A DNA stretch of 62,819 nucleotides from Syntrophorhabdaceae bacterium (GTDB lineage Bacteria; Desulfobacterota; Syntrophorhabdia; Syntrophorhabdales; Syntrophorhabdaceae): assembly GCA_035541755.1 (NCBI GenBank), contig DATKMQ010000096.1, positions 1 through 62,819 of the forward strand. Direction: 5' to 3'. Shown one piece after another: positions 51,672 through 59,201 of the stretch; position 1 is the first letter of the stretch, and the number at the start of each line of letters is the position of its first letter. The position numbers and the translations under genes were made by a program. The notes below the pieces were generated by a model. It was not told the DNA's origin. It was given only the letters and a program-made list of their open reading frames with translations, and did no database searches.

Positions 51672-52571
51672 ATGAATATTAATTTAATTGATCTCGTTGA
51701 GCAATACAAGGGTGATGAATCTAAATGCCGCTCGTATATCGAATCTCTAAAGTGGCCTAATGGTGTCATATGTCCTCGTTGCGGCTCGCCTAAAGTCTAT
51801 AGAACGGCTAAGAGCGGCCATAAATTTGATTGTGAAGCCTGTAGGTATCAGTTCACGGCTACTGCTAATACAATCTTCCATGATTCTCATTTGCCTATCT
51901 GGAAATGGTTTCTTGCCATTTATCTTATGACAGAGAGCAAGAAGGGAATGTCGGCCAACCAATTGAAAAGGACTCTTGGCGTGAGCTACAAGACAGCTTG
52001 GTATCTTTGCCATAGGATCAGAAAGGCTATGCAAGAGGCAACAGAAAGCAAACCAAAACTGAAGGGTGTTGTTGAGGTAGACGAAACTTATGTTGGCGGC
52101 AATTATGATCCGAGAAGAAAGAGAGCGAGACACGATAAACAGGCAGTAATAGGGTTGCTTGAAAGAAAGGGTAAGTTTGAATCTAAGACCATTCCCACTA
52201 ATGGGGCCAGAATCCTTGTGGGGATCATCAAGGATCGCGTAGATAAGACCGCTACGGTTATGACGGACGAGGCCAGGGGATACAAAAGGATTGACGGCGA
52301 ATACAAGCACGAATCTGTTAAACACAGAAACGAAGAATGGAGAAGGGGCAACGCTTACACCAACGGCGTAGAAAGCGCATGGTCGCTTTTCAATCGTTCT
52401 ATCGTAGGTTCTTACCATCAGATTAGTTCTAAGCATATGGATGCATACCTTGATGAGTTTGATTGGAGATTCAATAACAGGGAGAATCCGTACCTGTTTG
52501 AAGACACCATGATAAGGCTTTTGAATACCCCACAGATGGAGTTTAAGGAATTGATAGACAAGACGGCTTGA
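51672..52571 (+). CDS. IS1595-family (ISXO2-like) transposase
   Basis: A 299-residue transposase. The N-terminal zinc ribbon is ICPRCGSPKVYR ... CEACRYQF. The DDE-type catalytic domain shows VVEVDETYVGGNY (first Asp), VMTDEARGYKRI (second Asp), and SAWSLFNRSIVGSYHQIS with the Glu/Asn region of the family. Length and layout are normal and the frame is intact, so it may be active. Terminal inverted repeats and target duplications were not identified. Confidence 0.9.
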   Translation: MNINLIDLVEQYKGDESKCRSYIESLKWPNGVICPRCGSPKVYRTAKSGHKFDCEACRYQFTATANTIFHDSHLPIWKWFLAIYLMTESKKGMSANQLKRTLGVSYKTAWYLCHRIRKAMQEATESKPKLKGVVEVDETYVGGNYDPRRKRARHDKQAVIGLLERKGKFESKTIPTNGARILVGIIKDRVDKTATVMTDEARGYKRIDGEYKHESVKHRNEEWRRGNAYTNGVESAWSLFNRSIVGSYHQISSKHMDAYLDEFDWRFNNRENPYLFEDTMIRLLNTPQMEFKELIDKTA

Positions 52572-52591
52572 ACTTCGGTACAATAAATGTT

Positions 52592-53431
52592 ATGGCTGAC
52601 ACTCCAGAGGAGAAAGAACCGGACACCCAAACCCCAAATAATGATGCCAGCAATAAGCATCATGGTGCCCATCCAATTTTCCGGCCCAAACTTCAAATTC
52701 CAAGCTCCGTAATAAACGCATATCGCGCCGACCAAGAGAAGAAGAATCGCATTGAAAAGTGGAAGCTTAGAATAGAGGTTTTTACCCTTCTCGCAATAGT
52801 CGCTTACGCCATTATTGCTTATCTTCAATGGCAAACTATGCAAGAAGCTACTGGTATCGCTAATAAGGCTGCCAACACAGCCCAAGGTGCTCTCGCTGCC
52901 CAAATCGAATCCGCACGCCAAGATCGGAGACCCTGGGTGGGGCTGAAAGATGTTCGTTGTGAAGGGTGTACTGGTGACACGGAAACGATCACAATTGGGC
53001 AGATGTTTGGTGTAATAGAAAATTCGGGCAAAACTCCCGCTATACGGATGGTAATCAACTCTGCTTGGACTAATCGGAAGGCCATTCAACCCATTCCCGA
53101 TTATGATAGTGTCCAGCGCAGCACTCCTCCGCCACCAAAACAAAACAACCTTCCGCCAGCCCTTCTCAAAGAAATGGAGGCCCTGAAGCGACTGAACGAA
53201 CCCGCAAAAACAGCATTGCCCCCCAATGCGAATCGAGTGTTGCCTATCATGGCCAGCTTCAGCGGTAAAAGAGGTTTTGCTTCTATGACACAAAGACAAA
53301 TCTATTATGCCGTTGGAAAAATCACATACTATGGCGCAGAAGGGAACAAGCAATATACTACGAATTTCTGTCTCATGAATGAGTTTGGGGTATCCTTCCG
53401 CTTCTGCCCCACTGGAAACGATATGAAGTAA
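52592..53431 (+). CDS. Single-helix membrane protein, possible IS passenger
   Basis: A 279-residue protein starting at ATG 52592 (MADTPEEKEPDTQTPNND), 21 bases after the transposase stop. A disordered N-terminal part, a basic stretch (RADQEKKNRIEKWKLRI), one membrane helix (VFTLLAIVAYAIIAYLQW, about residues 65-82) and an extracytoplasmic or cytoplasmic domain with GLKDVRCEGC and YAVGKITYYGAEGNKQY. Function unknown. Its closeness to the IS1595-type transposase makes it a candidate passenger gene, as some IS1595 elements carry extra genes. Confidence 0.7.
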   Translation: MADTPEEKEPDTQTPNNDASNKHHGAHPIFRPKLQIPSSVINAYRADQEKKNRIEKWKLRIEVFTLLAIVAYAIIAYLQWQTMQEATGIANKAANTAQGALAAQIESARQDRRPWVGLKDVRCEGCTGDTETITIGQMFGVIENSGKTPAIRMVINSAWTNRKAIQPIPDYDSVQRSTPPPPKQNNLPPALLKEMEALKRLNEPAKTALPPNANRVLPIMASFSGKRGFASMTQRQIYYAVGKITYYGAEGNKQYTTNFCLMNEFGVSFRFCPTGNDMK

Positions 53432-53945
53432 AATCGCAAGAAAAAAATATAACACCACGACCAAGACATACTTCTTCATCGAGGGTTACCCCTCGATAGG
53501 TCTGTCCCTTCGTGAAAGCAACAATCACCAAAAATGTATGGCAGAAACCCACGAATCTGACAATGGAATACCATCTGAAATCTTCCTAGTCTCGGAAGAT
53601 TTGCCGTGTAACGATTTCAGTCAAAAAGCGATACTATTTGAAGGCGCTGTGAAATCACTATGTTGCTGGGGTGCCTCTTAAAGGAAGGAAACAAGGGGCC
53701 GGTTTGTCCGGCCCATTTTTGTTCAATAATTCATAATCAGGAGTTCGGTGACTTTCTTCTTGGCTTGGGCGGCCGGGCATGGAATAGCTTGTCGCCACTT
53801 CATGGATAACAAAATTCTTGAAAAGAGCACGGATCTCGGGCGCGTCATTGATTGACATGATGAACGGACGGGTGTAACATCTATATGTCGCGAAAATGAG
53901 GAGTTGGCGGCATCGCGGGTAGATCGTAAGCGAAGGCCTTAAGCC
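53432..53945. other. Intergenic region, 514 bases
   Basis: No convincing gene on either strand. An 8-bp hairpin (ATCGAGGG TTAC CCCTCGAT, about 53478-53497) follows the membrane-protein gene and may terminate it. A clear intrinsic terminator stands at 53696-53720, with no gene immediately before it, so a small RNA or a gene relic between 53500 and 53690 is possible but unproved. Confidence 0.4.
53696..53720 (+). terminator. Orphan intrinsic terminator
   Basis: GGGCCGG (53696-53702), loop TTTGT, CCGGCCC (53708-53714), then A and five T residues. Seven perfect GC pairs. No open frame ends near it on the plus strand. Confidence 0.8.
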
Positions 53946-54143
53946 ATGGCGAAGGTTAAAGTTTATTACTTCATCGAATATTTCCCCGGGACTGACATCG
54001 GGATAGCGTCTGTGCATCCAGCAACGGTGGGCGCCATTGAAGCACTGGGGGGCGAAATAATCGAAGAGTCGTGCCTGGAAGTTGACGAAAGCGAACTCGA
54101 CGGAAATGGTTTTTACCAGCAGATGTTGCGTGACGAAGAATAG
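53946..54143 (+). CDS. Small acidic hypothetical protein, 65 aa
   Basis: MAKVKVYYFIEYFPGTDIGI starts an alpha/beta-looking small protein; the second half (ALGGEIIEESCLEVDESELD) is strongly acidic. The ribosome site is weak (GAAGG). The composition and alternating hydrophobic pattern suggest a real gene, but no family is recognised. It is a single gene between the orphan terminator and the convergent zinc-ribbon gene. Confidence 0.5.
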   Translation: MAKVKVYYFIEYFPGTDIGIASVHPATVGAIEALGGEIIEESCLEVDESELDGNGFYQQMLRDEE

Positions 54144-54200
54144 ATAATTTTTATCGCGAACGTGCAATTTCGCTGGCGAACCGTTCGCTCAAGGGCTCTA

Positions 54201-54611
54201 TTAGAATAGTCCTACCAGTTTCATTAAGCTTTTGACAATTTGGCCGTGGCCCTCATGAATAAAGATGCCGAACTGGGAAATCAACGAGTAGGCAAAGGCA
54301 AACTGGGCGAGTGCCCAGCCGGCAATGGTGAACTGGCTTACGCTCACGAGGCCGATTCCAAATTGTGAGATGGTCAGGATGCCGCAGGCAAACTGCCCGA
54401 TAGCAATCACACCTCTCGCTGGTACGGGAACGCGGTTCGGATGATACTTGAACGAGACATGAATGAGCGGCAGTCCGAGAACAGTGGTCGCCGACTTGTA
54501 TTCGAATCCGTACCCATCCCACTTCTCGCGTGCGGGAAATGGCGCGCCACACTGGGGGCAGACAACCGCCTGCTCCGATACTTCATGCTGACATTCTCGA
54601 CAGGCCTTCAT
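54201..54611 (-). CDS. Zinc-ribbon protein with pentapeptide-like hydrophobic repeats
   Basis: A 136-residue protein, start at 54611 (MKACRECQHEVSEQAVVCPQ). A CxxC...CxxC zinc ribbon (Cys4, 7, 18, 21) begins it. From residue 68 a hydrophobic repeat with a strict ten-residue period follows: Gln-Phe occurs at 73, 83, 93, 103 and 113 (IGQFACGILT, ISQFGIGLVS and so on), each ten being two five-residue units. This resembles pentapeptide-repeat beta-helices and may lie on or in a membrane. The preceding TTVLGLPLIHVSF segment is family-typical. Function unknown. Confidence 0.75.
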   Translation of the reverse strand: MKACRECQHEVSEQAVVCPQCGAPFPAREKWDGYGFEYKSATTVLGLPLIHVSFKYHPNRVPVPARGVIAIGQFACGILTISQFGIGLVSVSQFTIAGWALAQFAFAYSLISQFGIFIHEGHGQIVKSLMKLVGLF

Positions 54612-54783
54612 ACGTTCACCCTCCAGCAATTGATATATGAACCGCTGATTTCCGCCTCTTTCGATATCATATCGTTGCGTCCCGAAAAACGCAACATCGG
54701 GTGTCGCTTTCTTCCCCCGGACACATCAAACACCGTTTGAATGAATACGGGTTCAAAGGGCCTGTCGCTTGAGATCAGCGAGA

Positions 54784-54815
54784 AAATAAAAAGGGCAGGG
54801 TCGCGAAACCCTGCC
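54784..54815 (-). terminator. Terminator of the PEP-CTERM gene (54851-55477)
   Basis: On the minus strand GGCAGGGT, loop TTCGCG, ACCCTGCC: eight perfect pairs between 54815 and 54794, followed by a T-rich tail (54792-54784). A run of nine G residues (plus strand 54821-54829) lies between the stop codon and the hairpin. Confidence 0.85.
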
Positions 54816-54850
54816 TGTGTGGGGGGGGGTATTATGGGAGTTGCTATTGG

Positions 54851-55477
54851 TTACTCTTTTAATTTCTTCCGTAATCCGGCAAGGCTTAAAAAGCCCGTCA
54901 CGAGCAGAAGGACCGTCGAAGGAACGGGCACGGCGGAAGCGGTTCTGTTGAAACGCGGATCGTTGAGGTTCAGGTTCTGTATAGTCGCGAAGGTCCAGGT
55001 TTGCGTTGAGGCGGTGTATGTCATCCAGGTCCCGTAGTAGCCGCCCTGGTTTTTGATGTAGGCCAGAGCAGCGAGTGTGATCGGATTGGAGGTTGGACTG
55101 GTTGAGGTTCCAGAAAGGTAAACGTTCCAGCTGAAATTGTTAACGCCCGATTCGGTAGCGACCGAATAGTTACTATTGGGCATGTCAACCGTCCATGAAC
55201 CCTTTGAGAATTGGCCCATGCCGGGGTTTTCCATGTTGCCGCCGGTGCTCGAGACATCGAATATCTCGATCTTGTCTAATTTGTCGGAATGGTTGCCCCA
55301 TACCTGGTCCTGGGAGAACTGCACAGACCACGAGGCGAAGGATGTGGCGGCAGTGAGGCACACAAAGAGAACCGCCACGAGGCAGATGATTATCCTGGTC
55401 CCGGGCGAGCCAGCGGTTTTCAAAATCCCTGTGACACCGGATTCAATTTCTCTCGTATATGTTGGTTCGTGTTTCAT
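54851..55477 (-). CDS. PEP-CTERM exported protein
   Basis: A 208-residue protein. A long N-terminus (about 30 residues) precedes a signal helix (IIICLVAVLFVCLTAATSFA). The mature part is Ser/Asn/Thr-rich with few charges. The C-terminal sorting signal is SAVPVPSTVLLLVTGFLSLA followed by GLRKKLKE: a VP-P motif, a hydrophobic helix and basic residues. It should be sorted by exosortase to the cell surface. No Cys or catalytic motif is evident. The ribosome site is weak, so a start further downstream cannot be excluded. Confidence 0.8.
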   Translation of the reverse strand: MKHEPTYTREIESGVTGILKTAGSPGTRIIICLVAVLFVCLTAATSFASWSVQFSQDQVWGNHSDKLDKIEIFDVSSTGGNMENPGMGQFSKGSWTVDMPNSNYSVATESGVNNFSWNVYLSGTSTSPTSNPITLAALAYIKNQGGYYGTWMTYTASTQTWTFATIQNLNLNDPRFNRTASAVPVPSTVLLLVTGFLSLAGLRKKLKE

Positions 55478-55914
55478 TCTATCATTACTTATGCATCCAC
55501 CGTGCCATGACCCAACCTGACATTAAAAACCAATATTATTGATGTGTTACGGATAAGAATCGGGCATTGCATACGTTCCCATAACTACAAATAGCGTAGG
55601 GCAGTCTATGGAAATTGAAGTTTTGCGCTCATAATCCGTACCAATGGTGCTTGCCGAGAATGAATATGTGGAAATGATCGGTTTGGGAAATGAAGAGGCA
55701 GCGCGGCTTAAGCCAGAAGAGGATAGTCTGGCAGACGAGTGAATCCATGAGGCGGGTGAGCCCCACACTATTTGAAACCGGACACAGCTGGCGATGTATC
55801 CGATGAACGCGTGAGTCCCGCTGCGTTACCGAGCGCTTTTTTTCCATAACATGGGAACTTTTTTATACCTCCGGTTGTCAAAAGAATAGAGTTCAAATAA
55901 AAGGAGGTAACATC
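55478..55914. other. Intergenic region, 437 bases
   Basis: Separates the PEP-CTERM gene (minus strand) from the secreted protein gene at 55915 (plus). No credible frame. A strong AAAGGAGG ribosome site lies at the right edge. No clear promoter was identified. Confidence 0.35.
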
Positions 55915-56721
55915 ATGGTAAGGAAAGCATTATGCATTATGTTGTTTTTGGCATTGGTCGAGCCTCATGCGGCACGCGCCTACGTGGCCGATGCAGGCGT
56001 CGTCAACGTGCGGATCATCTCGGACGCCGGCGATGAGTTCGCGAGCTACAGGACATATCCGCGTGTACGCGAGCAGGGCAAATACTTCTTTATGGAGGCG
56101 GTAAAGGGTGAACGATACTCAATCGAGGTGGCAAACAGATGCGACAGGCGCGTGGGAGTGGTCGTAGCAGTTGACGGAAGAAACATCATTAGCGGCGCCA
56201 AATCAGACCTTGGGGCCGGCGAGCGGATGTACATCATCGAACCATACACCACAAATACCTTTGAAGGCTGGCGTACCGGCATGGAGCGCACGAACAGGTT
56301 TTACTTCACAGAGCAGTCCGATTCTTACGCCGAGAAGGTCTTTTCGGACGCCTCGGCCATGGGAACTATCGCCATCGCCGTTTACAAGGAAAAGCTTCCC
56401 GAAATCATGCATTACCAGGGGATGAGTAAGGCCCCTGACCAGGCGACAGCAGCGCCCTCCCAGCACGCGGAGGCGGCCAAGCGCTCCTACGAGACGAGGG
56501 ATAAGAGCGAACAGGCGGGTACCGGTTTCGGGGAAACCACCTATTCCCCGTCCCGTGTGGTCAGATTTGAACCAGAGCGCACACTCGCTGAAAGGATAGT
56601 CCTCAAATATGAATGGCGTACCGAACTCTGCAAGAAAGGAGTGATTCAGTGCGGCCCCAAGAACAGACTCTGGCCCGAGGGCCAGGGCTTTGCCCCCATA
56701 CCTAAGGATTTCAGAGGGTAG
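55915..56721 (+). CDS. Conserved secreted protein of unknown function
   Basis: A 268-residue protein with a signal peptide (KALCIMLFLALVEPHAARA) and strong AAAGGAGG ribosome site. The core GERYSIEVANRCDRRVGVVV, AVDGRNIISGAKSDLGAGER and FEGWRTGMERTNRFYFTEQS looks like a conserved family seen in Geobacter-like bacteria (from memory). A polar linker (residues 165-195) precedes a C-terminal segment with GTGFGE. No enzyme motif is visible. It stands alone and is followed by a GC hairpin. Confidence 0.75.
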   Translation: MVRKALCIMLFLALVEPHAARAYVADAGVVNVRIISDAGDEFASYRTYPRVREQGKYFFMEAVKGERYSIEVANRCDRRVGVVVAVDGRNIISGAKSDLGAGERMYIIEPYTTNTFEGWRTGMERTNRFYFTEQSDSYAEKVFSDASAMGTIAIAVYKEKLPEIMHYQGMSKAPDQATAAPSQHAEAAKRSYETRDKSEQAGTGFGETTYSPSRVVRFEPERTLAERIVLKYEWRTELCKKGVIQCGPKNRLWPEGQGFAPIPKDFRG

Positions 56722-56732
56722 GATTTCTTTAA

Positions 56733-56764
56733 GGGGCCCCGCTGATCTTAATGAACGGGGCCCC
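56733..56764 (+). other. GC hairpin after the secreted protein gene
   Basis: GGGGCCCCG (56733-56741), a 14-base loop, CGGGGCCCC (56756-56764). Nine pairs but no T-tract, so it is an imperfect terminator candidate 12 bases after the stop codon. Confidence 0.5.
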
Positions 56765-56911
56765 GACGCTTAACCTCGCTCAAACAAATTCTCTACTCAA
56801 AGCCTTAATTATTACCCGCTATTTTACGCCTCCCCCCTGACCTTCTGTTAATCAAATGAAACTTTGTTCCGATAATTAATTATCACACATCATCAAAACC
56901 GTGGAGGGTTC

Positions 56912-57325
56912 ATGATGCCGGTAATAGTATGGAGCGACGAAAAGTTTTCCGTAAATATCGAGATGATCGACAAGCAGCACAAAAAGATGATCGACATGAT
57001 CAATGAGCTGCTTGAAGCCGTTCAAGCCAAACAGGAAAATAATATTCTTGCGCAATTACTCATCAAGCTCGTTAATTACACCCATTATCATTTTTCCACA
57101 GAGGAAAGGTACTTCAAGATATACAACTACCCGGACACGACCGTCCACAAGGCGCAGCACGATCACTTGCGCGAGCAAGTGGCGGCGCTGGACGAAAGAT
57201 ATTATTCAGGACAAAAGATGATAACCGGCGAGGTCATGGGTCTGCTTAACGACTGGCTGGCCGATCACATCATCGGGTCGGATCGCAAATTCGGTTCGTT
57301 CTTAAAAGGAAAAGGCGCTTTTTGA
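56912..57325 (+). CDS. Bacteriohemerythrin
   Basis: A 137-residue di-iron oxygen-binding protein. The metal ligands are all present in order: His in MIDKQHKKMIDM (near residue 23), YTHYHFSTEERYF (two His region and Glu, near 52-60), HKAQHDHLREQ (near 72-78) and LADHIIGSDRKF (His, Asp, near 115-121). In anaerobes it commonly buffers or senses oxygen. A GGAGGG ribosome site precedes the ATG. It is a single-domain protein with no sensor attached. Confidence 0.92.
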   Translation: MMPVIVWSDEKFSVNIEMIDKQHKKMIDMINELLEAVQAKQENNILAQLLIKLVNYTHYHFSTEERYFKIYNYPDTTVHKAQHDHLREQVAALDERYYSGQKMITGEVMGLLNDWLADHIIGSDRKFGSFLKGKGAF

Positions 57326-57354
57326 ATCTGTTTCCGCGGCACGGGGCCTTCCCT

Positions 57355-58068
57355 TCATAGCCGTGGATCCTGCCCGTTTGGTGCGAAGACCTCCATGTCC
57401 CCGTAATCCGCGCTTGCATGCGTGCCAGTATTATCGGCGTCTGTGAGAACGGCAATGCCACTCGCCGTGGGGTTCTTTTCTTTTTCCCCAAAGAGCTGTC
57501 TGTAATCGTTAAGGAGATTGCGCTTTTCCGTGATCCACTCATTCGCTTGAGCCCTTCCGCTTCTCACCACAACGACCTTTGTGCTCGCTGATGTGGGCGA
57601 GTTGAACGTCGTTCCCACGGGAAGTGTGTCACTCCAGATATATTTGATGGAGCTCAAAAACGGCCAATGACCGAAGACAACATAGATGGCAAGAACGCTG
57701 TCGTTGTGGCTCTTCTCCCGTTCGTCGGTACCCTCCGGGAAGATGAGCGCCCGCCACTGCCACTCGAATTCGGGCAGCTCTCTTAAGGCGAAGCTATGTT
57801 CCACGCCAACTTGCATGGCTTGAGCATGGGCGTCGGCATGGAGAAATTTCTTTCCGCCCTCGACCTTCACAGTGTAGATCTTCGCAGCACTGTCATTATT
57901 TGTGGCCTCCCAACCGGCAGGAAACTTGTCCGCTTCATCCCCCTGAAACGTTATGTGAAAGGGCTCAGCTGCCTTAATCTCAGTCGTGAGCATCAGGAAC
58001 GCAACGAACACAAAGAGCACAAGTGTTGATAGTACCTTAAGCTTTGTCGACACGTTCGATTGTGGCAT
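57355..58068 (-). CDS. DUF3047 exported protein
   Basis: A 237-residue protein, start at 58068 (MPQSNVSTKLKVLSTLVLFV) after GGGAG. A signal peptide (about residues 9-33) is followed by the DUF3047 pattern: KIYTVKVEGGKKFLHADAHA, EFEWQWRALIFPEGTDEREK, NDSVLAIYVVFGHWPFLSSI and YIWSDTLPVGTTFNSP, then ITEKRNLLNDYRQLFGEKEK and IAVLTDADNTGTHASADYGD near the end. A jelly-roll carbohydrate-binding-like fold is plausible. Function unknown. Confidence 0.85.
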   Translation of the reverse strand: MPQSNVSTKLKVLSTLVLFVFVAFLMLTTEIKAAEPFHITFQGDEADKFPAGWEATNNDSAAKIYTVKVEGGKKFLHADAHAQAMQVGVEHSFALRELPEFEWQWRALIFPEGTDEREKSHNDSVLAIYVVFGHWPFLSSIKYIWSDTLPVGTTFNSPTSASTKVVVVRSGRAQANEWITEKRNLLNDYRQLFGEKEKNPTASGIAVLTDADNTGTHASADYGDMEVFAPNGQDPRL

Positions 58069-58486
58069 CTTACTCCCTGGCACGAATTGCTCGGCGAAAA
58101 TCCCTCTCGAACGCCTGGAAACATCAAAGAATAGATTGAGACGCGTCAATTGTCTTAAAAGGGAGATCTCCGCCCCTTAAGGCAAGTATACCCTAAAGAC
58201 GCTCTCAATGACAATCCCGGATTCTTGAATTGTGGACCTAAAGTGAGAAGGTGGCGACATGCGGGTGATCCCTGTGGCCTCTGCCGCGCCCTCCTCAAAA
58301 CAATTCCTTCACTCGCTTCCGGAGGATCGACAACAAACTATAGACAAAAATCGCATGCGGCCATACCGATAGAGCGTCATGACAAACCTTATCGTGCAAC
58401 ATTTTTCCTGATGGGTGTGGTCGCGAAGGCTTAAGATTTCTTTTGGGGCGTGGCTGAGAAGGTTTGCGTCTTGTCCTCACCTGGCT
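58069..58486. other. Intergenic region, 418 bases
   Basis: Two short overlapping frames on opposite strands are rich in Arg/Pro and lack ribosome sites; I do not accept them as genes. No clear terminator or promoter was recognised. Confidence 0.35.
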
Positions 58487-58804
58487 TCATGGTTCATCAA
58501 GAAATCTTTGATACATTTTGATGAGACCTCTTATCGTGTCGTAATGGTCTCTTATTAACTCGAAGAAGTGCTCGTCGATATCCTGAAGATCGAACGTTTG
58601 AACGATTACGCCCTTGCCTATGACACGATGGACCGTTAATTTGTCAAAAGATACTGTAGCGGTAAGGGAGCAGTAGGACTCTTGCGCCCCCTCAAATTGG
58701 ATAGTGGTGGTCGCCGCATCTTCGGGATTCTCAAGGGCGGCGCACGGGATATTATGCCTCCCAAAGCCCTCCACAAGTCTTCTTACAACGTCGCTGTCAC
58801 ACAA
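58487..58804 (-). CDS. Hypothetical protein, 105 aa
   Basis: It begins at a TTG (MCDSDVVRRLVEGFGRHNIP) with AGGAG about ten bases upstream. The alternating pattern TTTIQFEGAQESYCSLTATV and VHRVIGKGVIVQTFDLQDID suggests an alpha/beta domain. The C-terminus (FFELIRDHYDTIRGLIKMYQ) is helical. No family recognised. It is transcribed in the same direction as the DUF3047 gene but separated by 418 bases. Confidence 0.5.
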   Translation of the reverse strand: MCDSDVVRRLVEGFGRHNIPCAALENPEDAATTTIQFEGAQESYCSLTATVSFDKLTVHRVIGKGVIVQTFDLQDIDEHFFELIRDHYDTIRGLIKMYQRFLDEP

Positions 58805-59201
58805 GGCGTTATATCTCCTGTGCCAACAAGGCCCGATGTTCTTTACTGATTGCTATGAAGTTAGCTCGCCTAACCGGACTGTGAGCCAGCCCGGTCCTCC
58901 ACTGTTAGACAACATGAGACAATAGCATAAAAGTGTGATATTTGCCACAAAAAAATACTCCCGTTACAAAAAATAACTTTAAGGGCTGTCTTGGCACCGT
59001 ATTACGATAGAAAAGAACTGATTACTCATGGGTAATAGAAATCACTGATAACGATCGGCAAAAGCCATGCAGGCTTACGATATGGTAGATGAAGATGGGC
59101 TTTCTATGAGATGAGCCGTGCCACCCCATACCGCCCGGAAAATCTTAATTTGTGCACGTGGAGTATGGGACGGACAAACAGTGGGCGGCGTAAGTGATGC
59201 A
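58805..59201. other. Intergenic region, 397 bases
   Basis: AT-rich, no credible frame. A TGGCAC at about 58994 looks like a -24 element, but the matching -12 position reads CG, so I do not call a promoter. Confidence 0.35.

Noticed and set aside
52418-53479. A 353-codon minus-strand frame beginning with a signal-peptide-like MKKYVLVVVLYFFLAILLHI
   Set aside because: It runs opposite the transposase end and the membrane-protein gene, both with better protein patterns. After its hydrophobic start it has no family-like sequence.
54821-54829. Run of nine G residues as a possible phase-variable tract
   Set aside because: It lies between the stop codon and the terminator of the PEP-CTERM gene, where slippage would not alter a protein or a promoter.
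58994-59012. TGGCAC resembling a sigma-54 -24 box
   Set aside because: The dinucleotide ten bases after GG is CG, not GC, and no plus-strand gene follows.
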